A stretch of 64,000 nt of DNA, taken from Streptomyces sp. ATexAB-D23 (GTDB lineage Bacteria; Actinomycetota; Actinomycetes; Streptomycetales; Streptomycetaceae). The notes under the pieces were generated by a model. The model saw only the letters and a program-made list of their open reading frames with translations, was not told where the DNA came from and did no database searches. The position numbers and the translations under genes were made by a program. The stretch covers positions 124,001 through 188,000 of the forward strand of contig NZ_KB892046.1 in assembly GCF_000373645.1 (NCBI RefSeq), given 5' to 3'. How positions within the stretch are numbered: the stretch's first letter is position 1; every line of letters begins with the position of its first letter. Below are positions 18,397-25,845 of this stretch, in pieces.

Positions 18397-18867
18397 ATGA
18401 GTAACATCTCGCGCATGAGCGCTGAACAGATGACCGCGGGCGAGATGCTCGCCGCCACCGTCCCCATGGTCCGGACCCTCAACCTCGAATTCCTGGAGTC
18501 CACCGCGGACCGGGCGGTGGTCCGCATGCCGGACCAGGCCGACTACCACAACCACGTCGGCGGCCCGCACGCCGGAGCGATGTTCACGCTGGCGGAGTCG
18601 GCGAGCGGCGCCATCGTCATCGCCGCCTTCGGCGACCAGCTGACGCGGGCCGTGCCGCTCGCGGTGAGCGCCGAGATCGGCTACAAGAAGCTGGCCATGG
18701 GCGAGGTCACCGCGACCGCCACCCTCGGCCGCCCCGCCGCCGAGGTCGTCGCCGAACTCGACGCCGGCGAGCGCCCCGAGTTCCCGGTGTCCATACAGAT
18801 CCGGCGCGCGGACGGCGCCGTGACCGGCGAGATGACCGTCATCTGGACGCTGCGCCCGAACTCCTGA
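18397..18867 (+). CDS. Hotdog-fold protein, DUF4442/PaaI-like thioesterase
   Basis: 156 residues. The core YHNHVGGPHAGAMFTLAESASG carries the hotdog helix with a His-Gly motif, followed by five strands. Best fit is the DUF4442/PaaI-type acyl-CoA thioesterase family; substrate unknown. ATG 18397 and ATG 18415 are both possible, with no ribosome site near either, so translation may be leaderless. A terminator hairpin follows at 18883-18921. Confidence 0.75.
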   Translation: MSNISRMSAEQMTAGEMLAATVPMVRTLNLEFLESTADRAVVRMPDQADYHNHVGGPHAGAMFTLAESASGAIVIAAFGDQLTRAVPLAVSAEIGYKKLAMGEVTATATLGRPAAEVVAELDAGERPEFPVSIQIRRADGAVTGEMTVIWTLRPNS

Positions 18868-18882
18868 CCCCCGTACGGGCTG

Positions 18883-18921
18883 AAGGGCCGCCGCGCACCC
18901 GGCAGGGGCGGGGCGGCCCTT
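18883..18921 (+). terminator. Terminator after the hotdog gene
   Basis: Perfect arms AAGGGCCGCC and GGCGGCCCTT, 19-base GC-rich loop. Confidence 0.7.
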
Positions 18922-19017
18922 CGCGCTGTCCGCCCCGTGAGGCGCCGGGTAGGCTTTCCGCGGTGCGCCGATGAGTTGTCCGGCGGGCGACAGGACATCA
19001 CTACGGAGGAACCGGCG

Positions 19018-19680
19018 TTGCACATCCAGGAATGGCTGGAGACCGTCCCCGCGATCAGCGTCTACCTCCTGGTGGGCGTCGTCATCGGACTGGAGAGCCT
19101 GGGCATCCCGCTGCCCGGCGAGATCGTCCTGATCAGCGCGGCGCTGCTGGCCGCGAGCCACGACGGCATCAACCCCTGGATCCTGGGTGCCTGCGCCACG
19201 GCCGGCGCCGTCATCGGCGACTCGATCGGCTACGCCATCGGCCGCAAGGGCGGGAGACCACTGCTGGCCTGGCTCGGCGGGAAGTTCCCCCGGCACTTCG
19301 GCGAGAGCCAGATCGCCCTGGCGGAGCGCTCGTTCCAGAAGTGGGGCATGTGGGCCGTGTTCTTCGGCCGCTTCGTCGCCCTGCTGCGCATCTTCGCCGG
19401 TCCGCTGGCCGGTGTCCTGCACATGCCGTACTGGAAGTTCCTGATCGCCAACGTCCTCGGCGGCATCGCCTGGGCCGGCGGCACCACGGCCGTCATCTAC
19501 TCCGTGGGCGTCGTCGCCGAGGCCTGGCTCAAGCGGTTCTCCTACCTGGGCCTGGGCATCGCGGTGCTGATCGGGCTGGCCTCGATGCTGGTCCTGAAGA
19601 ACCGTGCCAAGAAGGCCGCCGCCGCGCACTCCACGGCGGCCGCCGAGCCGGAAGCGGGAACGGTGCCGGTCGCCGACTGA
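19018..19680 (+). CDS. DedA family membrane protein
   Basis: 220 residues. Characteristic DedA sequence: ESLGIPLPGEIVLISAALL near the N-terminus and GRFVALLRIFAGPLAGVLHMPYWKF in the centre, plus GDSIGYAIGRKGG. DedA proteins act in membrane homeostasis, probably lipid-carrier flipping. TTG 19018 is the start, 7 bases after GGAGGA (19005-19010). The Ala-rich C-terminal tail is cytoplasmic. Together with UppP and the TVP38 protein, this is the third related membrane function within 8 kb. Confidence 0.88.
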   Translation: MHIQEWLETVPAISVYLLVGVVIGLESLGIPLPGEIVLISAALLAASHDGINPWILGACATAGAVIGDSIGYAIGRKGGRPLLAWLGGKFPRHFGESQIALAERSFQKWGMWAVFFGRFVALLRIFAGPLAGVLHMPYWKFLIANVLGGIAWAGGTTAVIYSVGVVAEAWLKRFSYLGLGIAVLIGLASMLVLKNRAKKAAAAHSTAAAEPEAGTVPVAD

Positions 19681-19695
19681 CCCGGCGGCCGGTCC

Positions 19696-20226
19696 TCAGC
19701 CCTCGAAGGCCGCGCGGTGGGCCTTGGCCAGCTCCACGTAGCCGACCGCGTTGAAGCGGACCCCCTCCAGCTCCTCCTCGGTCAACTGCCGCTTGACCTT
19801 CGCCGGTACGCCCGCCACCAGTGACCCCGGCGGGACGCGCATCCCCTGCGGGACGAGGGCCTGGGCCGCGATCAGTGAGCCCGCGCCGATGTGGGCGCCG
19901 TTGAGGACGGTGGCCCCCATGCCGACCAGGACGTCGTCCTCGATGGTGCAGCCGTGCAGGACGGCGTTGTGCCCGACCGAGACCCGCTCGCCGACCGTCA
20001 CCGTGAAGCCGGGGTCGACGTGGACGCTGCAGTTGTCCTGGATGTTGGAGTCCGCGCCGATGACGATGGGGCCGCAGTCGGCGCGCAGCACCGCCTGGTA
20101 CCAGAGGCTGGAGCCCGCCGCCATGGTGATGTCACCGATCGCCACCGAGGTCGGCGCGGTGAACGCGTCCGCGTCGATGGACGGCTCCTTGCCGCCCAGG
20201 CCCATGATCAACGCCTGCTCCGCCAT
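19696..20226 (-). CDS. Gamma carbonic anhydrase-like hexapeptide protein
   Basis: 176 residues forming a left-handed beta helix. The three metal-binding histidines of the gamma-carbonic anhydrase family are all present, one in SVHVD and two in VGHNAVLHG. Activity as carbonic anhydrase is unproven for many such homologues. ATG 20226 starts it. It is followed, in the opposite direction, by the DedA gene 15 bases away. Confidence 0.85.
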   Translation of the reverse strand: MAEQALIMGLGGKEPSIDADAFTAPTSVAIGDITMAAGSSLWYQAVLRADCGPIVIGADSNIQDNCSVHVDPGFTVTVGERVSVGHNAVLHGCTIEDDVLVGMGATVLNGAHIGAGSLIAAQALVPQGMRVPPGSLVAGVPAKVKRQLTEEELEGVRFNAVGYVELAKAHRAAFEG

Positions 20227-20391
20227 CGCGTTCCTCCGTGCTCCGGTGCCCTGGGTCGCGGCTCCCCGGTGGGAACCGGCCGTCCGCCGGGGAAACGGTA
20301 TGCGACGTACCGGGGCGCCACCGGCCTGTTGGGGTGAAGATCACAGGCCGGCGACGCCGACGCCCCGGTGGGCGCGGACTACCGTGAGCGC

Positions 20392-21129
20392 GTGCCCAAG
20401 AACAGAGACGTGTTCTCCTCGCTGACCGCCTGGCGGCGGCGCGCCCTGTCCGGGGCCGTCCACCGCTGCTGGCGCTGGGTGCGGGAGGCGGGCGCGGTCA
20501 CCGCCGAGCAGCCCGGCCGTCTGCGGTTCGCCCGGATCGGCGAGGGCACCCGGCTGGCCTTCCCGCAGGGCACCGTCTTCGGCGAGCCGTGGATCGAGCT
20601 GGGCGACCACTGCGTCATCGGCGAACAGGTCACGCTGACCGCCGGGCTCATGCCCGACCTGGACCTGGGCCCCGAACCGATCCTGACCCTGGGCGACGGG
20701 GTGGTGCTGGGCCGCGGCAGCCACATCGTCGCCGACACGACGGTGGGCATCGGCTCGGACACGTACTGCGGGCCGTACGTCTACATCACCTCGACCAACC
20801 ACAGCTACGACGACCCGCACGAGCCGGTCGGCAAGCAGTGGCCCCGGATGGAGCCGGTGTCCATCGGGCCGGGCTGCTGGATCGGGACCGGGGCGGTGAT
20901 CCTCCCGGGCGCACGCCTCGGGCGCAACGTGGTCGTGGCGGCGGGCGCCGTGGTCCGGGGCGAGGTGCCCGACCGCGCTGTGGTGGCCGGCGCGCCCGCC
21001 CGGGTCGTACGGAGCTGGCACCCGGAGAAGGGCTGGCAGCCGCCCCTGCGGACGCCGGCCCCGGTGCCGATCCCCGCGGGCGTCACCCCCGAACAGCTGC
21101 TGGCCGTCGCCGAGCTCGAAGAGAGCTGA
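20392..21129 (+). CDS. Hexapeptide-repeat acyltransferase
   Basis: 245 residues with left-handed beta-helix repeats (residues 40-205), related to the LacA/CysE/WbbJ group. TSTNHSYDDPHEPVG is the active-site loop type of xenobiotic/maltose acetyltransferases, with the catalytic His. Residues 1-40 are a helical basic extension and the C-terminus is Pro-rich. GTG 20392 is preferred over the longer in-frame 20368. Acceptor unknown; a cell-surface glycan is plausible. Confidence 0.8.
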   Translation: MPKNRDVFSSLTAWRRRALSGAVHRCWRWVREAGAVTAEQPGRLRFARIGEGTRLAFPQGTVFGEPWIELGDHCVIGEQVTLTAGLMPDLDLGPEPILTLGDGVVLGRGSHIVADTTVGIGSDTYCGPYVYITSTNHSYDDPHEPVGKQWPRMEPVSIGPGCWIGTGAVILPGARLGRNVVVAAGAVVRGEVPDRAVVAGAPARVVRSWHPEKGWQPPLRTPAPVPIPAGVTPEQLLAVAELEES

Positions 21130-21142
21130 CCGCCCGCCCGGT

Positions 21143-22006
21143 TCACCCGGTCGCGAGCAGCACCGTACCCACCAGGGCGAGCCCGGCACCCGCCGCCTGC
21201 ACCCCGCGCAGCCGCTCCCCGGTCAAGCCCCGCGCGGCCAGGGCCGTGACCACCGGGTAGAGCGAGGCGAGTACGGCGGCGACGGTGACCGGGCCGTGGT
21301 GGGCGGCCATCGAGTAGGTGCCGTTGGCCGCGACGTCCGCGAGGCCCACGAACGCCAGCGCGGGCAGCGCCGCCCGGATCGCCGGTCCGCCCCCTTCGGG
21401 CAGTGCGCGCCCGCCGTGCCGCACCGAGGCGTACAGGGCGGAGCCACCCACCACCGTGTTGGTGACCCGCTGCACGAACAGCGCGAGGAACAGCCCGGTC
21501 ACCGTGGCCGACGCCTCGGCGATCAACGACATCACGGCCCCGAAGCCGAAGGCCGCCACCAGCGTCAGCAGGATCGCGCGCCGCTGCACCGGCGCCCCGC
21601 GCAGCTGCGGGCCGCCCGCCAGCACGATGCCCGTGACGGCGACCGCGACCCCGCCGAACTGCAGGAGCCCCGGGCGTTCCCCGGCGATCAGCCCCACGCT
21701 CACCGGGACGGCGACGCCGAGCGAACCGAGCGGGGACACCACTCCCATCGGGCCCAGGGCGAGCGCCTTGTAGAAGCAGAGCATCGCCACCGGTCCCACG
21801 ACACCCGCCGCGACCGCGAACCAGAGCTGCGGACCGGCCTCGCTCCAGCCGCCCGTGGCGGCCACGATCACGCCGAGCACCGTCACCGCCATGAGCTGCG
21901 AGACCACGACGACGGTGAGCGCGGGCACGCGCCGGGTCAGCAGGCCGCCCCCGAAGTCGGCCAGCCCCCACAGGAGGCTGGTGGCCAGGGCGAACAGTGC
22001 TGTCAT
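21143..22006 (-). CDS. EamA/DMT family transporter
   Basis: 287 residues with ten hydrophobic helices and the duplicated EamA layout. WGLADFGGGLLTRR at the start and AVLASLYPVVTALAARGLTGERL in the ninth helix are typical. Drug/metabolite exporter; substrate unknown. ATG 22006 is 93 bases from the divergent XRE-cupin regulator, so the latter probably controls it. Confidence 0.85.
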   Translation of the reverse strand: MTALFALATSLLWGLADFGGGLLTRRVPALTVVVVSQLMAVTVLGVIVAATGGWSEAGPQLWFAVAAGVVGPVAMLCFYKALALGPMGVVSPLGSLGVAVPVSVGLIAGERPGLLQFGGVAVAVTGIVLAGGPQLRGAPVQRRAILLTLVAAFGFGAVMSLIAEASATVTGLFLALFVQRVTNTVVGGSALYASVRHGGRALPEGGGPAIRAALPALAFVGLADVAANGTYSMAAHHGPVTVAAVLASLYPVVTALAARGLTGERLRGVQAAGAGLALVGTVLLATG

Positions 22007-22099
22007 CAGGGGCCTCGCAGTACAGTGCGGCGAACGGTTGGGTGCACCACACCGTAGTGCAGGATGCTTCACTGCGGCATACAAAATATTGGACGGAAT
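22007..22099. promoter_or_regulatory. Divergent promoter region of exporter and XRE-cupin regulator
   Basis: 93 bases, locally less GC-rich near 22079-22098. Repeated units include CAGTGCGGC (22025) and CACTGCGGC (22070), and GTGCACCACACCGTAGTGCA forms an imperfect palindrome (22042-22061). These could bind the regulator. Confidence 0.4.
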
Positions 22100-22672
22100 G
22101 TGACTGACCTCGATCAGCTGACCCAGTCCCTCGCGCGGAACCTCAAGCGCTGGCGCGGTGAGCGCGGCTTCACCCTGGACGCGCTGGCCGCCCGCGCGGG
22201 GGTCAGCCGCGGCATGATCATCCAGATCGAGCAGGCCCGCACCAACCCGAGCGTCGGAACGACGGTCAAGCTCGCCGACGCGCTGGGCGTCAGCATCACC
22301 ACGCTGCTCGACTACGAACAGGGATCGCCGGTCCGCCTGGTCCCCGCCGACCAGGCCGTACGCCTGTGGTCGACCGAGGCGGGCAGCGCCACCACCCTGC
22401 TGGTCGGCACGGAGGCCCGGGGCCCCCTCGAACTCTGGTCCTGGCGGCTGATGCCCGGCGACGGCAGCCGGTCCGACCCGCACCCCGAGGGCACGGTCGA
22501 ACTGCTCCACGTCACCACGGGCACCCTCACCCTCGTCGTCGCCGACGCCCCGTACGCGGTGGCCGCCGGCACCTCCGCCACGTTCGAGGCCCACCATCCG
22601 CACGCCTACCGCAACGAGGGCACCGAACCGGTCGAACTCACCATGGCCGTCAGCATTCCGCCCGTCAGATGA
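22100..22672 (+). CDS. XRE family regulator with C-terminal cupin
   Basis: 190 residues. Helix-turn-helix at about 13-66 (LKRWRGERGFTLDALAARAGVSRGMIIQIEQARTNPSVGTTVKLADALGV), then a cupin domain with a ligand pocket sequence HPEGTVELLHVTTG. These proteins sense small ligands and control nearby transporter genes. GTG 22100 with GGACGGAA just upstream. Divergent from an EamA exporter. Confidence 0.88.
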   Translation: MTDLDQLTQSLARNLKRWRGERGFTLDALAARAGVSRGMIIQIEQARTNPSVGTTVKLADALGVSITTLLDYEQGSPVRLVPADQAVRLWSTEAGSATTLLVGTEARGPLELWSWRLMPGDGSRSDPHPEGTVELLHVTTGTLTLVVADAPYAVAAGTSATFEAHHPHAYRNEGTEPVELTMAVSIPPVR

Positions 22673-22715
22673 GACACGGCCCAACCGGGCGGGCGGCGCT
22701 GTTAGCGTGACGCGC

Positions 22716-23285
22716 ATGCGCGCACCCATCGGTTCCTTCGAGAACGCCTGCCCCGCCGCCGACCGTCAGGACCTGCTCACCGCCCCGGTGGCGAAGGCGG
22801 TGGGCACGGGCTGGGGAGGCATCCCCGCCGAGCAGATCATCCACGTGGACACGGACCCCGAGATCGCCGACACCGCGGTCTTCGTCGCGCACCACGGAGC
22901 CGACCTGCTGAACCACTCGGCGAACTGCGTCGTCCTCTCGGGCAAGCGCGGCGGCGAGGTCACGCTCGCGGCCTGCGTCGTCCTGTCGCACTCCCGCGTC
23001 GACGTGAACGGCGTCGCGCGCAAGCACCTCGGTCTGCGCAAGGCCCGCTTCGCCTCGATGGACACAGCGGTCGGCGAGACCGGTATGGAGTACGGCGGCA
23101 TCACCCCCATCGGCCTCCCGGCCGCCTGGCCGCTGCTGATCGACTCCGCCGTCGTGGACGAGGAGTGGGTCCTGATCGGCAGCGGCTCGCGGCGCGGCAA
23201 GCTCATCGTCACCGGCAAGGCGCTGGCCGCGCTGCCGGGCGCGGTGGTGCTCGAAGGGCTCGGCGTCCGCGCGGAAGCGTCCTAG
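22716..23285 (+). CDS. YbaK/EbsC family aminoacyl-tRNA deacylase
   Basis: 189 residues in the YbaK/ProX editing domain family, which hydrolyses mischarged Pro- or Ala-tRNA. AAGGRAGVVV-type core here reads NCVVLSGKRGGEVTLAACVVL, with GETGMEYGGITPIGLPAAWPLLID as the family loop. ATG 22716 is preferred over GTG 22707. Its TAG stop at 23283-23285 is part of the element that follows. Confidence 0.8.
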   Translation: MRAPIGSFENACPAADRQDLLTAPVAKAVGTGWGGIPAEQIIHVDTDPEIADTAVFVAHHGADLLNHSANCVVLSGKRGGEVTLAACVVLSHSRVDVNGVARKHLGLRKARFASMDTAVGETGMEYGGITPIGLPAAWPLLIDSAVVDEEWVLIGSGSRRGKLIVTGKALAALPGAVVLEGLGVRAEAS

Positions 23286-23488
23286 GGGCTGTCCGGCGGA
23301 TCTTCGCGGGCCCGCGACGCCTGGCACGCACTCTCGCCGCACGCCCGAATCACCCGAGTACGTCCAGTACGAGGGCGACTCGCGCGCACGCCGAGGAGTG
23401 GGGTCTCCCCTGTTCGAGCGGAGCCGAGAACTCGGGGATGCACCGGACGCCGCGGGCTGATCCACGAAGATCCGCCGGACAGCCCTTA
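23283..23488. repeat. Palindrome-ended intergenic element, type B copy 1
   Basis: 206 bp with ends TAGGGGCTGTCCGGCGGATC and GATCCGCCGGACAGCCCTTA; inverted arms of about 23 bases (CTGTCCGGCGGATCTTCG...). An internal GTACGTCCAGTAC hairpin (23357-23369) is flanked by GGGCG. It carries about 40 extra bases against copy 2 (aggagtggggtctcccctg... segment, 23394-23441). The left end supplies the TAG stop of the YbaK gene and the right end the TAA stop of the CoA-binding gene on the other strand, so it exactly fills the gap. Confidence 0.85.
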
Positions 23489-23893
23489 GCCGAGCCTCGG
23501 GATCTCGATGGCCGGGCAGCGGTCCATGACCATGTCGAGCCCGGCCGCCCGGGTGCGTTCGTACGCCTCCTCGTCGACCACGCCCAGCTGGAACCAGACG
23601 GCTCGGGCACCGGCCGCGACCGCCTCGTCCGCCACCGCGCCGGCCAGATCGCTGTTGACGAAGACGTCCACCACATCCACCGGGAACGGGATGTCCGCCA
23701 GCGAGGCGTACCCCTTCTCGCCGTGCACCCGCTCCGCCTTGGGGTGCACCGGCACCACCCGCTTGCCGAAGCGCTGGAGGACCTCGGCCACCCCGTAGGC
23801 CGCGCGTGAACGGTTGGCGGACAGCCCCACCACGGCCCAGGTGTCGCCGCTGTCTTCCAGAATCCTGCGGATCGTCTCCGTGTCTGCGTACAT
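23486..23893 (-). CDS. CoA-binding protein (YccU-like)
   Basis: 135 residues, a single CoA-binding Rossmann domain as in succinyl-CoA synthetase alpha-type or YccU proteins (WAVVGLSANRSRAAYGVAEVLQRFG, VVPVHPKAE, VDVVDVFVNS, FQLGVVDEEA). Function in vivo unknown. ATG 23893 is chosen as matching the family. Stop TAA lies in the repeat element. Confidence 0.85.
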   Translation of the reverse strand: MYADTETIRRILEDSGDTWAVVGLSANRSRAAYGVAEVLQRFGKRVVPVHPKAERVHGEKGYASLADIPFPVDVVDVFVNSDLAGAVADEAVAAGARAVWFQLGVVDEEAYERTRAAGLDMVMDRCPAIEIPRLG

Positions 23894-23952
23894 GAACCGG
23901 ACAACCGGCGGCCCGCCCCGGCCATTCCCGCAGGTACGCATAGGGTGGCGGG

Positions 23953-24579
23953 ATGCAGGAGCAGTACCGGACCGTCGCCCGCGCGGGCGTGCACGAGAGC
24001 GAGATCAACCGCTCCCGTTTCCTCTGCGCGCTCGCACCCGCGGCCACCGAGGAGGAGGCGCAGGAGTTCGTCGCCCGTGTCCGCAGGGAACATCCGACCG
24101 CCACGCACAACTGCTACGCCTACGTGATCGGCGCCGACGCCTCCGTACAGAAGGCGAGCGACGACGGCGAGCCCGGAGGCACCGCGGGCGTCCCCATGCT
24201 CCAGATGCTCACGCGCCGCGAGGTCTGCTACGTCGTCGCCGTCGTCACCCGCTACTACGGCGGCGTGAAACTGGGCGCCGGCGGGCTGATCCGGGCCTAC
24301 GGGGGAGTGGTCGGCGAAGCACTCGACGCGCTCGGCACCCGTACCCGCCGGCGCTACCGCCTGGCCACCGTCACGGTCGGCCACCAGCGGGCCGGCCGGC
24401 TGGAGAACGAACTGCGGACCACCGGAAGAACCGTGCGCGAGGTGAGGTACGGGGCCGAGGTGAGCATCGGGATCGGGCTGCCGGAGGCCGAGGTCGAGGA
24501 CTTCCGCCGCTGGCTGGCCGACGCGACGGCGGGGGAGGCACGGGTGGAGCTGGGCGGCGAGGCGTACGGCGACGCCTGA
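23953..24579 (+). CDS. YigZ/IMPACT family protein
   Basis: 208 residues with the UPF0029 (IMPACT) N-terminal domain, marked by HNCYAYVIG and DDGEPGGTAGVPMLQML, and the C-terminal DUF1949 domain. Related to the E. coli YigZ protein; role unknown, possibly regulation of translation. ATG 23953 is 59 bases from the divergent CoA-binding gene. Confidence 0.9.
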   Translation: MQEQYRTVARAGVHESEINRSRFLCALAPAATEEEAQEFVARVRREHPTATHNCYAYVIGADASVQKASDDGEPGGTAGVPMLQMLTRREVCYVVAVVTRYYGGVKLGAGGLIRAYGGVVGEALDALGTRTRRRYRLATVTVGHQRAGRLENELRTTGRTVREVRYGAEVSIGIGLPEAEVEDFRRWLADATAGEARVELGGEAYGDA

Positions 24580-24678
24580 CGCGGCTGCCCGCCCCCGCCG
24601 CTCCCCGGGTGATGGGAGACTGTGGGGCGTGAGGGCACAGGGGCGGAGGAAGCGAACCATGCGGGTCGGAGCCGGGTC

Positions 24679-25845
24679 TTGAGGATTTTGCACACATCGG
24701 ACTGGCACCTGGGCCGGTCGTTCCACCGGGTCCCCCTGCTCGACGCGCAGGCCGCCTACCTGGACCACCTGGTGGCCACCGTGCACGCGCACGAGGTCGA
24801 CGTCGTGCTCGTGGCGGGTGATGTGTACGACAGGGCGGTGCCCCCGCTCGGAGCCGTCCAGCTCTTCGACGACGCCCTGCACCGGCTCGCCGAAGCCGGA
24901 GTGCCGACGGTGATGATCTCCGGCAACCACGACTCGGCCCGCCGGCTCGGCGTCGGGGCCGGGCTCATCGGCCGGGCCGGCATCCACCTGCGGACCGACC
25001 CCGCGCACTGCGCCACCCCCGTCCTGCTTCCGGACGCGCACGGAGACGTGGCGTTCTACGGGCTCCCGTACCTCGAACCCGCCCTGGTCAAGGACGTGTT
25101 CAAGGCGGAGCGCGCCGGGCACGAGGCCGTGCTGGGCGCCGCCATGGACCGGGTGCGCGCCGACATCGCCGAGCGTCCCGCATCCACCCGGTCCGTGGTC
25201 CTCGCCCACGCCTTCGTCGCCGGCGGCGAGCCCAGCGACAGCGAACGCGACATCACCGTCGGCGGCGTCGCCGCCGTTCCCGCCGGGGTCTTCGACGGCG
25301 TGGACTACGCCGCCCTCGGCCATCTGCACGGCTGCCAGGCCGTCACGGACCGGGTCCGCTACTCCGGGTCCCCCCTCGCGTACTCCTTCTCCGAGGCCGG
25401 CCACCGCAAGACCATGTGGCTCATCGACCTGGACGCCGAAGGCACGGTCACCGGCCAACGCATCGACTGTCCGGTGCCCCGCTCCCTCGCCCGGCTCCGA
25501 GGCCGGCTCGACGACCTCCTGGAGGACCCGGCGCTGGACCGCCACGAGGAGGCGTGGGTGGAGGCGACGCTCACCGACTCCGTCCGCCCGCCCGACCCGA
25601 TGGCCCGGCTCACCGAGCGCTTCCCCCACACCCTCAGCCTCGTCTTCGAACCGGAGCAGGCACCCGAGGACCCGCACACCTCCTACGCCGGCCGCCTGCG
25701 CGGACGCGACGACCAGAGCATCGCGGAAGACTTCGTGGCCCACGTCCGCGGCGGGTACGGCACCGACGAACGGGAGCGGGCGGTGTTGCGCCGCGCCTTC
25801 GACCACGTACGGGTCGAGGACGGCGTCCGCGAGGTGAACCGGTGA
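24679..25845 (+). CDS. sbcD: Exonuclease SbcD
   Basis: 388 residues, nuclease subunit of the SbcCD (Mre11/Rad50-type) complex that cleaves DNA hairpins and blocked ends. Phosphodiesterase motifs: HTSDWHLGR (5-13), GDVYDRAVPP, SGNHDSARR and GHLHGCQ. TTG 24679 is the start (GGAG 7 bases upstream), giving the usual MRILHTSDWHLG beginning. The TGA stop overlaps the GTG of sbcC in a GTGA overlap. Confidence 0.93.
   Translation: MRILHTSDWHLGRSFHRVPLLDAQAAYLDHLVATVHAHEVDVVLVAGDVYDRAVPPLGAVQLFDDALHRLAEAGVPTVMISGNHDSARRLGVGAGLIGRAGIHLRTDPAHCATPVLLPDAHGDVAFYGLPYLEPALVKDVFKAERAGHEAVLGAAMDRVRADIAERPASTRSVVLAHAFVAGGEPSDSERDITVGGVAAVPAGVFDGVDYAALGHLHGCQAVTDRVRYSGSPLAYSFSEAGHRKTMWLIDLDAEGTVTGQRIDCPVPRSLARLRGRLDDLLEDPALDRHEEAWVEATLTDSVRPPDPMARLTERFPHTLSLVFEPEQAPEDPHTSYAGRLRGRDDQSIAEDFVAHVRGGYGTDERERAVLRRAFDHVRVEDGVREVNR

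Noticed and set aside
22007..22729. N-terminal extension of the EamA transporter to 528 residues
   Set aside because: Runs through the divergent promoter and antisense to the XRE-cupin gene; EamA proteins begin at ATG 22006.
23350..25806. Frame joining repeat-element, CoA-binding and sbcD antisense sequence
   Set aside because: Chimera of unrelated regions; no coding features beyond high GC.
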